60,791 nucleotides of DNA from Marisediminitalea alba (GCF_002993365.1 NZ_PVNP01000076.1:1-60791), one strand, 5' to 3'. Positions 43,555 through 53,682 are shown, counted from the first letter of the stretch. Program-made: numbers and translations. The notes: generated by a model from the letters alone, not told the origin.

Positions 43555-44313
43555 TTACATCAACCCCTTATGGCAGATACTCTGGTCGGCCACGCCGTGG
43601 AACGGGCGACGCTCAAACTCATAGGCCAGACTAATGGCATCGGCCAGTGACCACAACACATCCAGCTTAAATTGCAGGATGTTGAGCGCTTTTTCCTGTA
43701 GCTTACGGGTAGTAAAGTGATCCAGGGTTATTTGTAAGCCGTGTTCAACATCACGACGGGCCTGGCTCAGGCGCATCTGAAAATATTTAAACCCTTCTGC
43801 ATCTATCCACGGATAGTGTTCCGGCCAGGTGTCCAGTCGGCTCTGATGAATTTCCGGGGCAAACATTTCGGTAAGAGAAGAACAGGCGGCTTCTTCCCAG
43901 GTCGCGCGGCGGGCAAAGTTCACATAAGCGCCCACTGCAAACTTAACCCCTGGTAAAAGCAGCTTTTCGTCAAGAATGTCCTGGCGGTCAAGGCCCACAG
44001 CTTCGCCTAAGCGCAGCCAGGCTTCGATGCCACCTAAGCGTGGATCACCCTCTTCGCCATCGTGATCAAGAATACGCTGTATCCATTTGCGGCGGGTTTG
44101 CATATCCGGGCAGTTAGCCAGAATGGCGGCGTCTTTTACCGGGATACATTGCTGATAAAAGAAACGGTTGGCCACCCAGCCCTGAATTTGTTCTTTGCTA
44201 CATTTACCCTGATTCATGGCCTTATGAAAAGGGTGATGAATATGGTAATACTGGCCTTTGTCACGCAGCCTTTGTTCGAATTCTTCTCTGCTCCAGGGGC
44301 GTTTTTCGCTCAT
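43555..44313 (-). CDS. pqqC: PqqC, pyrroloquinoline-quinone synthase
   Basis: The 252-residue enzyme performs the final ring closure and oxidation to PQQ. Family stretches include [77 protein letters not shown] and [16 protein letters not shown]. It lies between pqqB (12 nt upstream) and pqqD (directly abutting). Confidence 0.97.
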   Translation of the reverse strand: MSEKRPWSREEFEQRLRDKGQYYHIHHPFHKAMNQGKCSKEQIQGWVANRFFYQQCIPVKDAAILANCPDMQTRRKWIQRILDHDGEEGDPRLGGIEAWLRLGEAVGLDRQDILDEKLLLPGVKFAVGAYVNFARRATWEEAACSSLTEMFAPEIHQSRLDTWPEHYPWIDAEGFKYFQMRLSQARRDVEHGLQITLDHFTTRKLQEKALNILQFKLDVLWSLADAISLAYEFERRPFHGVADQSICHKGLM

Positions 44314-44325
44314 GGGATACCTCTT

Positions 44326-45249
44326 TTATAGGGTGATTTGCATACCGTCGTATGCCAGTTCTATATCGTTATCAGTTAAATACTGATGTGCCTCGGAATC
44401 TTCGTTCAGAACCGGATTGGTATTATTGATATGAATCAGCACTTTGCGATCGATGTTAAAGCGATTCAGCAGGCTGACGGTACCGTCGGGTCCGTTTACC
44501 GGCATGTGGCCCATCTGACTGCCCAAACGATTGCTAAAGCCTTTCTGAATCATTTCGTCATCGAGCCATAAGGTGCCGTCAAACAACACGCAGGACGCCT
44601 GGTCAAGCATGGACTCCACGAGCGGACTGGCTTGCACACAGCCTGGCGCATAAAACAGGCTTTTGCCGCTGGCGGTATCGGTGATTTGTAAACCAATATT
44701 ATTACCCGGCACCACTTTATCCCGGTAGCTGGAATAGGGCGGCGCGTTGGACTCCAGTACCACCGGATTAAACACCAGACCCTCTGCACCCTGTGGGGTG
44801 AAAGACGCTGCATAATCGGTATCAATACTATGCCGCTGTAAACCGCCATGCCAGTGTTTGAGCATGGTGAACAGCGGGAAGGCTGTGGTTAAATCTTCGT
44901 GCACGACATCGGTACAGTAAACCGGTAGCGGTAAGCCTTCGCGCAGTGTCAGCAGGCCAGTGGTGTGGTCTATCTGACTATCGGTTAAGATAATAGACCG
45001 AATACTGGTGCCGCGTTGCTGCTGTTTATCAGCCGGCCAGAGTGCTGGCGTATGATTAATTTGTTGGCGTAAATCCGGGGAGGCGTTGATTAACACCCAG
45101 TCAGTGCCGTTGGCGCTGACTGCGATACTCGATTGCGTGCGGGGAGAGGCTTTAATGGAGCCATCGCGAACGCCACGGCAGTTATCACAGTGGCAATTCC
45201 ACTGCGGAAAACCACCACCGGCTCCCGCACCCAGGATCAGAATCTTCAT
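44326..45249 (-). CDS. pqqB: PqqB, metallo-beta-lactamase-fold hydroxylase
   Basis: The 307-residue protein begins MKILILGAGAGGGFPQWNCHCDNCRGVR, with the cysteine cluster typical of PqqB, and has the metallo-beta-lactamase fold with TDSQIDHTTGLLTLREG and the C-terminal VLIHINNTNPVL. PqqB hydroxylates the tyrosine-derived part of the crosslinked dipeptide during PQQ synthesis. It is 164 nt downstream of pqqA, separated by a weak hairpin. Confidence 0.97.
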   Translation of the reverse strand: MKILILGAGAGGGFPQWNCHCDNCRGVRDGSIKASPRTQSSIAVSANGTDWVLINASPDLRQQINHTPALWPADKQQQRGTSIRSIILTDSQIDHTTGLLTLREGLPLPVYCTDVVHEDLTTAFPLFTMLKHWHGGLQRHSIDTDYAASFTPQGAEGLVFNPVVLESNAPPYSSYRDKVVPGNNIGLQITDTASGKSLFYAPGCVQASPLVESMLDQASCVLFDGTLWLDDEMIQKGFSNRLGSQMGHMPVNGPDGTVSLLNRFNIDRKVLIHINNTNPVLNEDSEAHQYLTDNDIELAYDGMQITL

Positions 45250-45413
45250 GTAATGAGCCCTGATTGGTTACCTAACCGCTAAACGGTTGCGGTAAAATTT
45301 AATTAAAAGCGTTACCAATAAAAAAGGCTGCACCACTACTAAGCGAAAGCGCAACCTTTTATAGGTCTTGTTGAGATGACGTCTCCGGAAAACTCTCTCC
45401 GGGCATGAAGCTC

Positions 45414-45485
45414 TTATCTGTTGCTGATGTACAGAGTAACTTCAAAGCCTAAACGCATTTCGGTGTATTGAGGTTTAGTCCACAT
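45414..45485 (-). CDS. pqqA: PqqA, PQQ precursor peptide
   Basis: A 23-residue frame starting [19 protein letters not shown] contains the invariant E-x-x-x-Y pair (E15, Y19), from which the whole PQQ skeleton is made. AAGGAG lies 6 nt before the ATG. It is followed by a short hairpin (CCGGA/TCCGG at 45385-45402), which could limit read-through into pqqB so that peptide outnumbers enzymes. The gene is short and easily missed, but the match to known PqqA is clear. Confidence 0.95.
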   Translation of the reverse strand: MWTKPQYTEMRLGFEVTLYISNR

Positions 45486-45583
45486 AACGGGCTCCTTATT
45501 AACTTCGTTTTAACACTTTTATGATTGTAGGACTCGCCTCACGAAAAAAAAATCCTACTTTGGAACTACTTTTTATAATCCCT

Positions 45584-47083
45584 TTAGGGTAAAAATCCAC
45601 GAGCGTCCGTATTGATAGACCATTGCGGCGCAGTTAAGTTGCTATAATTTCGTAAAAATTGTAACAACAGCGGCAGAGGCCTGCCGGTAGCGCTATTGCC
45701 TGTTCCATATTGAAAGCTGGTACCGGCGATATCAAGGTGAGCCCAGGGCGTATTACCGGCAAAACGGGCTAAATAGCATCCGGCGGTGATCATGCCTGGC
45801 GATTGACTGCCTGCATTTCGCATATCTGCAAAAGGGGAGTCCAGCGCATCCTGGTAATCCGGCCATACCGGCATGGTCCAGGCGCGGTCGCCACTTTCAT
45901 CACCGGCCTGCTGCAGTGCCTGGTTGAGTTGCGGTGAGTTGCCCATTAAGCCACTGGCATGACTACCAAGGCTGACAATCTGTGCGCCGGTCAGGGTGGC
46001 CACGTCAATAATCAGCGCTGGCTGGTGTTGTTTGGCGTAAGTAATGGCATCGCAAAGTACCAGTCTGCCTTCGGCATCGGTACTGATAATTTCCACCGTT
46101 TGCCCTGACATGGTGGTGAGAATGTCCCCTGGCCTGAAAGCATCGCCATCGGGCATGTTCTCGGCGGTCGCAATTACTCCGGTAACATTTACCGGTAATT
46201 TGAGCTCAGCCACGGCGGCCATCAGGCCTATTACCGACGCGCCGCCGCACATATCGTAAATCATGCTTTGCATGCCCGGCGGCTTTTTAAGGGTGATCCC
46301 ACCACTGTCAAAAGTAATGCCTTTGCCGATGACCCAGATTGCCGGCTCCTCAGGCTCTGCGCCTACATAGCGAATTACCGGCATACAACCTGGATGCACC
46401 GAGCCTCTGCCAACGGCCAGATAGGCGCCCATTCCCAGTTCAGTGAGTTGTGCTTCATCCAGAACGTCGGTTGATATGGTCGCAAACTGTTCGTCAAGCG
46501 CCAGAGCACATTCAGCAAAATAGCCGGGGGTACACAGGTTGCCCGGCATGTTGGCAAGATCGCGTGTCCGGCTCATACCGTTATGTAAAGCCCGGGCATA
46601 ATCCAATGACTCATCTAAGCTGTCGTCGCTGACCAGTAACGTTACGCTAATTTCTTCACGCCGGGATGTTTTGGTTTTGTAATCGCTAAACTTATAGGAG
46701 GCATGAAAAAGGGCCTGGATGAGAAGTTCGCCACCCTGTAACCACGGGGGCATAATAATCTCAGCTTTCGCCTTGTTCAGTTGTTCTAGTACGTCGCTAA
46801 CCACATTACTGATACGCTTGGCATCAGCCTTTACAATATCCATGTTAGTGTCGACTAACAAAATGCGTGAAGCTTTAAATTCTGGTGGATTTATGCACAG
46901 TAAGTATTTACTTTCTGAATGCCAGTCACCCATTTTTTTATAATGTTCTATGAGGGTTTCGAGGCAGGCCGGATACGCCTGGGAAGGAAAGCCGGTCTGT
47001 CCGGCTGGCACCAGAATAACCAGCAATTCTGCACTGTGGTTATCAACGGCTGCCATATTCAGATGTTGCGTTTGCATTATCAC
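45584..47083 (-). CDS. M17 leucyl aminopeptidase upstream of pqqA
   Basis: The 499-residue protein has the M17 catalytic domain: GKGITFDSGGITLKKP (metal lysine and aspartate), MQSMIYDMCGGASV, and STDAEGRLVLCDA, with S for the usual N in NTDAEGRL. These are di-metal hexameric aminopeptidases. Start is a GTG with AGGAG 8 nt upstream; an in-frame ATG six bases on is an alternative. It lies 98 nt before pqqA on the same strand. With the M16 peptidase at the other end of the cluster, a role in trimming PqqA-derived fragments is plausible but inferred. Confidence 0.88.
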   Translation of the reverse strand: MIMQTQHLNMAAVDNHSAELLVILVPAGQTGFPSQAYPACLETLIEHYKKMGDWHSESKYLLCINPPEFKASRILLVDTNMDIVKADAKRISNVVSDVLEQLNKAKAEIIMPPWLQGGELLIQALFHASYKFSDYKTKTSRREEISVTLLVSDDSLDESLDYARALHNGMSRTRDLANMPGNLCTPGYFAECALALDEQFATISTDVLDEAQLTELGMGAYLAVGRGSVHPGCMPVIRYVGAEPEEPAIWVIGKGITFDSGGITLKKPPGMQSMIYDMCGGASVIGLMAAVAELKLPVNVTGVIATAENMPDGDAFRPGDILTTMSGQTVEIISTDAEGRLVLCDAITYAKQHQPALIIDVATLTGAQIVSLGSHASGLMGNSPQLNQALQQAGDESGDRAWTMPVWPDYQDALDSPFADMRNAGSQSPGMITAGCYLARFAGNTPWAHLDIAGTSFQYGTGNSATGRPLPLLLQFLRNYSNLTAPQWSINTDARGFLP

Positions 47084-47137
47084 AGCAACGACTCCTGTGC
47101 TATCTGTACGCGGGTAAGTGTGCCATCAGTGTAACGG

Positions 47138-48085
47138 CTAAGTGCTGCTTTCGCTAACCGGATGTAACGGCGTGGGTTTGCTTTTCACTCTTCTTCTGAT
47201 TGTAGCGATAAGCAAACAGGCGCTGATAAGGCCGATGCCAAACCAGCCTGTAAGGGAGAGCTTTTCACCTACTATTGTGACTGCCAGCAAGGCGGCTACA
47301 ACTGGTTCCAGCAGTGTGATAGTGGTGGCCAGACTTGCGCGCACAACCGTCAGGCCTCTGCCGAATAACAGATAGGCTAAAAACATAGGAACCACGGCCA
47401 AATATAACCCCACCGAAAAATTATTCACTGACGCGAGTAGCGGTGCGCCGGTGACGAACAATACGGGCATTAACAGCAGGGCACCCAGACCAAACATGCT
47501 GCCCATAGCGGCCCGGGATGCAATGCCCCGGTCGATCAGGCGGCGAGCTATCCAGGAATACATGGCATAAGTGAAAGCGGCAACTAAACCAAGCAGGATC
47601 CCGACGCTGTTATGCCAGCTGGTGGCAGTGTTTTCAAATGAGCTGGCGGGCTTTGCTGCCGTCAGACACACCACTCCGGTTATCCCGAAGGCAATACTGA
47701 TAAGCCATCTGCGATTTAGCGATTGTTTATCGAAAGTCCACTCAATCAGCGCAGCGGCAATGGGCGCCAGGCCAATGGAGATTACGTTACCAACGGCGAC
47801 GCCTGAGAGTTTCATGGAGCTGTAAAAAGCCAGGGGGTAAATGGCGACATTCATCGCGGCTGCCAATACCAGCAGACGGTTGTTAAAAAGTGCGGTTTTA
47901 TGCCGGGCTATGGGCCTTGCAGCAACCAACGCCAGTAACAGACCGCCAACCCCCATTGTGACTGAAGCTATACCTAATGGGCTGACCTGTGGCGCGAAAG
48001 TAGCCGCAGTGCCGGTGGTTCCCCACAGCACGGCGGCAATAACCACGGCAATAATACCAACGAAATAGCCTGGCTGTGAACTCAT
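47138..48085 (-). CDS. EamA/DMT-family exporter
   Basis: The 315-residue membrane protein has ten predicted helices in two EamA repeats (GIIAVVIAAVLWGTTGTAATFAPQVSPLG; LGLVAAFTYAMYSWIARRLIDRG; TLLEPVVAALLAVTIVGEKLSLTGWFGIGLI). Its start overlaps the stop of the TetR gene by 4 nt (ATGA), so it is the likely target of that regulator. The pair resembles TetR-controlled drug or metabolite efflux modules. The substrate is unknown. Confidence 0.87.
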   Translation of the reverse strand: MSSQPGYFVGIIAVVIAAVLWGTTGTAATFAPQVSPLGIASVTMGVGGLLLALVAARPIARHKTALFNNRLLVLAAAMNVAIYPLAFYSSMKLSGVAVGNVISIGLAPIAAALIEWTFDKQSLNRRWLISIAFGITGVVCLTAAKPASSFENTATSWHNSVGILLGLVAAFTYAMYSWIARRLIDRGIASRAAMGSMFGLGALLLMPVLFVTGAPLLASVNNFSVGLYLAVVPMFLAYLLFGRGLTVVRASLATTITLLEPVVAALLAVTIVGEKLSLTGWFGIGLISACLLIATIRRRVKSKPTPLHPVSESST

Positions 48086-48663
48086 AGGGCGCGCTCTATC
48101 AATTTGTCTGCCATGGCTCTGGCGCGGGAGATGGCATGTACGTCACGTGACAACCCGGCAAGCGAAATTGAGCCCTCGAGTAAAAAACAGATATGTTCGG
48201 CCAGTGAAGCAGCGGTATTACCGCTTTCTTCTGTCAGGGGTAATTCGTTGAGCTGGTTTATAACGATTTCCCTAACTTCCTGCTTATGTCTGTTGACCGC
48301 TTCACGTTCCTGACTTCCGGCTGGCATTTCAGCCGCGGCGTTTAATAAACCACAGCCGCGAAAGCCATTCTGATAGTCGAACTCGGCGTGATCCTGGTAG
48401 GCATCGAAAACCGCGAGAACCCGCTCCCAGCCATTTGAAAGGTTGTCTGATCGGCGGGCAAACAGGTCGAGCCATTCCTGATGACGGGCATCGATGTAAG
48501 CGGCAATAAGCTCAGATTTGGATTTAAAATTATTATACAGCGACATCTTGGCAACGCCGGCCCGGGTGATCACCGCGTCTACGCCGGTAGCAGTGATGCC
48601 ATGGTCGTAAAACAATTCTCCGGCTGCTTTAAGCAATTTATCCCGCGCACTAACCCGACTCAT
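48082..48663 (-). CDS. TetR-family repressor
   Basis: The 193-residue protein has an N-terminal TetR helix-turn-helix (SARDKLLKAAGELFYDHGITATGVDAVITRAGVAKMSLYNNFKSKSELIAAYI) and a C-terminal ligand domain (FRGCGLLNAAAEMP). The ATG at 48663 has GGGGA 6 nt upstream; an earlier in-frame GTG lacks a ribosome site and lies inside the operator. A near-perfect 34-bp palindrome sits 12 nt before the start, so autoregulation of this gene and the overlapping EamA gene is expected. Confidence 0.92.
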   Translation of the reverse strand: MSRVSARDKLLKAAGELFYDHGITATGVDAVITRAGVAKMSLYNNFKSKSELIAAYIDARHQEWLDLFARRSDNLSNGWERVLAVFDAYQDHAEFDYQNGFRGCGLLNAAAEMPAGSQEREAVNRHKQEVREIVINQLNELPLTEESGNTAASLAEHICFLLEGSISLAGLSRDVHAISRARAMADKLIERAL

Positions 48664-48675
48664 AATCGTCCCCAC

Positions 48676-48709
48676 AATTAACTATACAGACTAGTCTATA
48701 TAGTTAATT
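48676..48709. promoter_or_regulatory. 34-bp palindromic TetR operator
   Basis: Outer arms AATTAACTATA (48676-48686) and TATAGTTAATT (48699-48709) are perfect complements and are concentric with the inner palindrome AGACTAGTCT (48688-48697). The only mismatch is the pair 48687/48698. The AGAC...GTCT core is typical of TetR-family sites, and the position next to the regulator's start suits autorepression. Confidence 0.8.
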
Positions 48710-48886
48710 TTCAGGATACAAGTAAGATCACTGTTAAAATATAAAACTATTCTCCATAGCTTGTCTTTGTTGGTCTTTATACCAATCATTCTATCTGTTT
48801 TTAAAGGCGTGATAATGCCAGGAAAGGCACCTAAAAAAGCCAAAGTTAATGCCTTTCAGAAACGGTGATAACCACCAAGTTTGCGG

Positions 48887-50095
48887 CTAATCCACAGACG
48901 TGGACGGGGGCGTCGGCCGGGCGCGCAAGTGGGTTATGGCGATTACAGTCACTATTGCCAGCAGCACCGATGCGGCAATAAAAGGCATTCTATGCCCGAT
49001 GCCATATAAGGTTGCCGCAACAGGCGGACCGATAATATAACCCATGGCTGGCGAGGCGGTAATAAACCCGGTTACCGTGGCCTGATTTTCCGGTTTGCAG
49101 CTTGAACTGGCTAGTGCCGCGATGGCCGGGTAGCTAATTCCCAACCCACTGCCTAAAAACAGCATCGCCATATATAAGTGTGGCGTTTGCTGATGCAAAT
49201 AGATAATCAGATAGCCAATCGATAGCAATGGAAAAGCGATTTTAACCAGGTTACCAGGGTGCATGCTGGTTCGTTGAACCAGCGTGATTTGAACGGTTAA
49301 CGCACAAATGGCACTTAACATCATCGCCAGTCCTACCGCCTGGGCGGCTTCGGTAGTGGTAAGTTTGTGATGATCAATCAGGAAAAACGCCAGGGATTGC
49401 TGCATCATCGCAATAGCCAGAAAGACACTGGCGTTCATGCCAATTAGCAGCGGTACATAGGGCTGTATACTTCGAGACCCTGGCTGTATTGCTTTGCTGG
49501 GTGCAACGCTGGCAGGTTGACCATGTTCCACAGGTAAAAAACGCCAGACCAGTACTACCGCTATGAGGGTCATCAGGGTAATGCCATAAAGTGGTGCCAA
49601 CAGATGAAAACTAACCATCAGTCCTGCGAATGTTGGCCCGAGAATTTGCCCAAGACTGTGCGCAGAGGACACTTTACTGATTGCTTTAACCCTTTCTTTT
49701 TCACTGCTGATCGCGATGGCCATTCCCACCACCGATGGCGGAGTAGCCGACATGATGGTGGCCTGGGCTGTGCGGGAAAACAGAAGGGCGATAAATAAGG
49801 CCGAGCCAACTAGCCAGCCCTGAAAACCGGTTAGCCATACCGAGGCAAATATCAATGTACCTATGGTGTAGCCAGTCAGTCCGGTGATGAGGAGACGCCG
49901 GTATCCACGACGCTTACCAATTCGTGACCAGAATGCATTACCCACTGCGTACATCATGGCCGAGCTGGACATCAGAAACGCTACGTTAAATTCGCTAAGC
50001 CCGACCTCGCGGCCCAGCGGCGGCAATGTTGTCATCACAACAGACTGACCCATGGCGGTGGCAAGCAACGAAAAGAACAGTAAGCGAAAGGTCAT
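48887..50095 (-). CDS. MFS transporter
   Basis: The 402-residue inner membrane protein has about 12 helices. It has the DHA-like loop after helix 2 (FWSRIGKRRGYRRLLITG) and ATPPSVVGMAIAISSEKERVKAISKVSSAHSLGQILGPTFAG. It probably exports a drug or siderophore-like small molecule; the substrate is not identifiable. No clear ribosome site precedes the ATG at 50095. It is separated from the TetR gene by 223 nt and may have its own promoter. Confidence 0.87.
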   Translation of the reverse strand: MTFRLLFFSLLATAMGQSVVMTTLPPLGREVGLSEFNVAFLMSSSAMMYAVGNAFWSRIGKRRGYRRLLITGLTGYTIGTLIFASVWLTGFQGWLVGSALFIALLFSRTAQATIMSATPPSVVGMAIAISSEKERVKAISKVSSAHSLGQILGPTFAGLMVSFHLLAPLYGITLMTLIAVVLVWRFLPVEHGQPASVAPSKAIQPGSRSIQPYVPLLIGMNASVFLAIAMMQQSLAFFLIDHHKLTTTEAAQAVGLAMMLSAICALTVQITLVQRTSMHPGNLVKIAFPLLSIGYLIIYLHQQTPHLYMAMLFLGSGLGISYPAIAALASSSCKPENQATVTGFITASPAMGYIIGPPVAATLYGIGHRMPFIAASVLLAIVTVIAITHLRARPTPPSTSVD

Positions 50096-50304
50096 GTCAG
50101 GAAGGGGACACCGAAAATAAATGAATGAATTGCCAGTCTAACACGAACAGATGCTTTGCCACCGATATCAGGTTGTTAGATGTATTTATTTGTCAATTCA
50201 GCTGCCGCGCAGCAGCACTTCATGAATAAAAAGACTTGTTATATTAGATTTGGCGCATATATTGCTGCTACAAATTAGGTTTTATTGTCTTAACGACGGT
50301 GATT

Positions 50305-52857
50305 ATGAATAGTATATCCAGCAAACTTGTTGCAATCAGTACGCAAAAGCCATTATGGGTTTATGCCATACTGCTGCTTTTGACCCTCGGCGTTGGTAGC
50401 CAGATCCCACGGATTACCATCGATACAGACCCGGAGAACATGTTGGATGCCGATCATCCCGCACGGGTTTTTCACAATCAGACCAAAGCAGATTTTGGCA
50501 TGTACGACGCCATTGTTGTTGGTGTTGTGGACGATGAAAATTCACAGGGCGTTTACAATGAGTCATCTTTGACTGACATTTTTGACTTAACTAAGTCAAT
50601 TTTGTCAATTGAAGGCGTGGTAGATGCAGATTTAATGTCTATCTCCACGGTAGACAATATTTCTCAGGCCGGACCGGGCACCATTCGTTTTGAATGGATG
50701 ATGCCAAATCCACCGGCTGATGAGGCCGCTGCGGCGCAAATTCAAACCAATATTGAACGCCTGCCTCTGTTGTACGACACGCTGGTTTCACAAAACGGTA
50801 AAGCCGCGGCCATCTACGTGCCCATTCTCGATAAAAATGAGAGCTATCGAATTGCCGAAGAAATCCGCGCTGCCATCAATCAGTTTGACGGCACCGAGCA
50901 ATGGTATATCACCGGGTTGCCGGTGGCCGAAGATCAGTTCGGTTTTGAAATGTTCGTGCAAATGGGCATTTCTGCGCCACTGGCGGGGCTGACTATCTTT
51001 ATTTTGCTGTTTATTTTCTTCCGCAATATCCCACTTATTATTGCACCAATGGTAGTGGCCATGGCAACCGTTATCGTGACCATGGGACTACTGATTGGCT
51101 TTGGTTTTACCGTGCACATTATGTCGTCAATGATTGCCATCTTCCTGATGCCGATTGCGGTGGTGGATTCGGTGCATATTCTGTCGGAATTCTCTGACCG
51201 CTATAAACCTGGCGAAGATTTAAAAGCCGTGGTCAAAGAGGTGGTAGGTCACCTGTTTACCCCCATGTTGTTTACCTCGATTACATCATCGGTTGGCTTC
51301 TTCTCGCTCATGCTAACGCCTATTCCACCGGTACAGATTTTTGGTGCCTTTGTGGGCTTTGGGATCCTGTTTGCATTTTTGGTGACCATTGTGTTTATTC
51401 CCGCTTACCTTTCGCGAATGAGTGACAAAGCGCTGAATAATTTACAAGAAGCTCTGCATCAGGATGGCAACGGCGATGGTTCACGTATCGCTCGTATCGC
51501 TCGCGGACTGGGGAAAATTGCCACCGGATATAAAGGCTCTTTACTGGTAGCCTTTGGCGTGATTTTCGCGGTTTCAGTTTGGGGCGTTACACAAATCCAG
51601 ATTAATGATAACCCGGTACGCTGGTTTAAATCCGATCACGAAATTCGCGTGGCAGACCGCGTATTAAACGAGAATTTTGCCGGTACTTATAATGCTTATC
51701 TGGTATTAACCGACCGCACTGAGCAGGCCACGCCACGGAGCATGCTGGATGGTGTGACTATGCCTGCGTCACTGCAAGACTGGCGCGAAGAAACGCTGGC
51801 AACGGTGAAGAAAGGTGCACAAGGCGAAGCCCTGCAAAACCTGATCTTTGCCATCGACGATAAACTGTTTGATGACCTCACTCCCGAGGAAACTGACTAC
51901 CTTGATGCTGTTATGGCAAAAGTTGAAACGGCTAATAGTCAGGGCAAAACCTTTCAGGATCCAGAAGTACTGGCCTATATTGAAAAACTGCAACAAACCC
52001 TGCAGGACTCTGGTTTAGTTGGCAAGTCCAATGCGCTGCCAGACGTAGTTAAAGTGGTTAACCGCGAGCTACGTTCAGGCGAGCAGAAAGACTATCAGTT
52101 ACCTGACAGCAGCAATGCTGTAGCGCAAACCTTGTTGCAGTATCAGTCATCGCACAGGCCAAACGACCTGTGGCACTTTGTTACGCCGGACTACCGGGCG
52201 GCGCTGGTGTGGCTGCAACTGACCAGCGGTGACAACCAGGATATGACCGCAGTGGTACAGCTGGTGAGTGACTATATTGACGCCAATCCGCTGCCTGCCG
52301 GTATTGAAGCCGACTGGGCCGGTAAAGCCTACCTCAACGTGGTATGGCAGGAAAACATGGTAGCCGGCATGCTCGACAGCTTAATAGGCGCGTTTGTGAT
52401 TGTGTTTGTCATGATGATCGTGCTGTTTCGCTCGTTGGTGTACGGCGTGCTGGCCATGCTGCCGCTTACCATCACCATTACCTTTATTTATGGCCTGATA
52501 GGCATTGTGGGTAAGGACTACGACATGCCTATCGCAGTGCTTTCCGCGCTAACCCTGGGCTTGTCGGTGGACTTTGCGATTCACTTCCTGGAACGCGCCC
52601 GGGCTACTTTCAACGATACAGGCAGCGTTCAGCAAACTATGGCTATTATGTTTGAAGAGCCGGCAACCGCCATTTCGCGTAATGCACTGGTGATTGCGCT
52701 GGGCTTTACCCCGTTATTGTTTGCCCCGCTCGTACCCTACATCACCGTTGGTGTGTTTCTTGCGAGCATTATGGCTATCTCCGCCCTGGTAACCCTGTTG
52801 TTATTACCGGCGGTAATGAGTCTGGGCCGTAAAATCGTCTTCAAGTCGGCGAATTAA
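50305..52857 (+). CDS. RND/MMPL-family exporter (COG1033 type)
   Basis: The 850-residue inner membrane protein has the two-fold RND layout without the long docking domains of drug pumps: TM1 (about 17-35), a periplasmic domain (about 36-215), TM2-6 (about 216-370), TM7 (about 410-430), a second periplasmic domain (about 431-690) and TM8-12 (about 695-845). Conserved stretches are MPIAVVDSVHILSEF and LGLSVDFAIHFLERAR, the proton-relay regions. Relatives move lipids or hydrophobic compounds. The ATG at 50305 is used; a GTG six bases earlier is possible. It is first in a four-gene operon. Confidence 0.88.
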   Translation: MNSISSKLVAISTQKPLWVYAILLLLTLGVGSQIPRITIDTDPENMLDADHPARVFHNQTKADFGMYDAIVVGVVDDENSQGVYNESSLTDIFDLTKSILSIEGVVDADLMSISTVDNISQAGPGTIRFEWMMPNPPADEAAAAQIQTNIERLPLLYDTLVSQNGKAAAIYVPILDKNESYRIAEEIRAAINQFDGTEQWYITGLPVAEDQFGFEMFVQMGISAPLAGLTIFILLFIFFRNIPLIIAPMVVAMATVIVTMGLLIGFGFTVHIMSSMIAIFLMPIAVVDSVHILSEFSDRYKPGEDLKAVVKEVVGHLFTPMLFTSITSSVGFFSLMLTPIPPVQIFGAFVGFGILFAFLVTIVFIPAYLSRMSDKALNNLQEALHQDGNGDGSRIARIARGLGKIATGYKGSLLVAFGVIFAVSVWGVTQIQINDNPVRWFKSDHEIRVADRVLNENFAGTYNAYLVLTDRTEQATPRSMLDGVTMPASLQDWREETLATVKKGAQGEALQNLIFAIDDKLFDDLTPEETDYLDAVMAKVETANSQGKTFQDPEVLAYIEKLQQTLQDSGLVGKSNALPDVVKVVNRELRSGEQKDYQLPDSSNAVAQTLLQYQSSHRPNDLWHFVTPDYRAALVWLQLTSGDNQDMTAVVQLVSDYIDANPLPAGIEADWAGKAYLNVVWQENMVAGMLDSLIGAFVIVFVMMIVLFRSLVYGVLAMLPLTITITFIYGLIGIVGKDYDMPIAVLSALTLGLSVDFAIHFLERARATFNDTGSVQQTMAIMFEEPATAISRNALVIALGFTPLLFAPLVPYITVGVFLASIMAISALVTLLLLPAVMSLGRKIVFKSAN

Positions 52858-52866
52858 GGAGTGGTT

Positions 52867-53682
52867 ATGAAATTCACACAATTTGCTAAAACAACCCTGG
52901 CTGCGACAATTCTGGCAGCCACTAGCCTGACACTTTTGACACCCGCTATGGCAGAGGTGAATGTAGACCAACTGATCAAACAGGCCGAAAAAGCCGCTTA
53001 CTATGCAGGTGACGACGGTCGCTCTGATGCCCGCATGATGATTGTAGACAGCCAGGGCCGTAAACAGTTGCGTCAGTTCACTATTTTACGCAAGGACGTA
53101 GAAGATAACGGCGACCAGAAAATGATGGTGTTTTTCTCTCGTCCTACCGATGTGAAAGACACGGTTTTCCGGGTAGAGAAACATGCCGATACCAATGTGG
53201 ATGACGACCGCTGGTTGTACCTGCCTGCGCTGGATCTGGTGAAACGAATTTCAGCAGGCGATAAACGCACCTCCTTTGTGGGTTCGCACTTCTTCTATGA
53301 AGACGTGTCTGGTCGTGCCGTATCCCAGGATGACTTCTCACTGGTAGAAGAAAACGCAGAGCGGTATGTACTTAAAGCGGTGCCTAAAGATCCAGCCTCG
53401 GTAGAATTCGCCTACTACATCGTCGAAATCGACAAGGCTACATCCTTACCGGTACTGATTAACTTCTACAAAAGTGATGATACTAATTACCGCCGCGTAG
53501 AATCGGTGCAGGTCGATGATGTGCAAGGTTTCCCAACCGTATTGCGCTCAAAAGTGTCTGATCTGAGCAGCGGCGGCTACACCTTAATGGAGTTCCGCGG
53601 CTCAGAATATAACGTGGGATTGCCGGATGAGGTGTTCACCGAGCGAAGCCTGCGTAACCCACCAGTGCAGTGGATAAAATAA
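52867..53682 (+). CDS. LolA-like outer membrane lipoprotein-sorting family protein
   Basis: The 271-residue protein has a signal peptide (about 1-27, ending TPAMA) and the LolA-like half-barrel family pattern: MMVFFSRPTDVKDTVFRVEKHADTNVDDDRWLYLPALDLVKRISAGDKRTSFVGSHFFYEDVSGR. A periplasmic shuttle for a lipid-like cargo is inferred from the fold and from its position between an RND exporter and an outer membrane barrel. AAGGAG lies 5 nt before the ATG at 52867, 9 nt after the RND gene. Its stop overlaps the next start (TAATG). Confidence 0.87.
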   Translation: MKFTQFAKTTLAATILAATSLTLLTPAMAEVNVDQLIKQAEKAAYYAGDDGRSDARMMIVDSQGRKQLRQFTILRKDVEDNGDQKMMVFFSRPTDVKDTVFRVEKHADTNVDDDRWLYLPALDLVKRISAGDKRTSFVGSHFFYEDVSGRAVSQDDFSLVEENAERYVLKAVPKDPASVEFAYYIVEIDKATSLPVLINFYKSDDTNYRRVESVQVDDVQGFPTVLRSKVSDLSSGGYTLMEFRGSEYNVGLPDEVFTERSLRNPPVQWIK

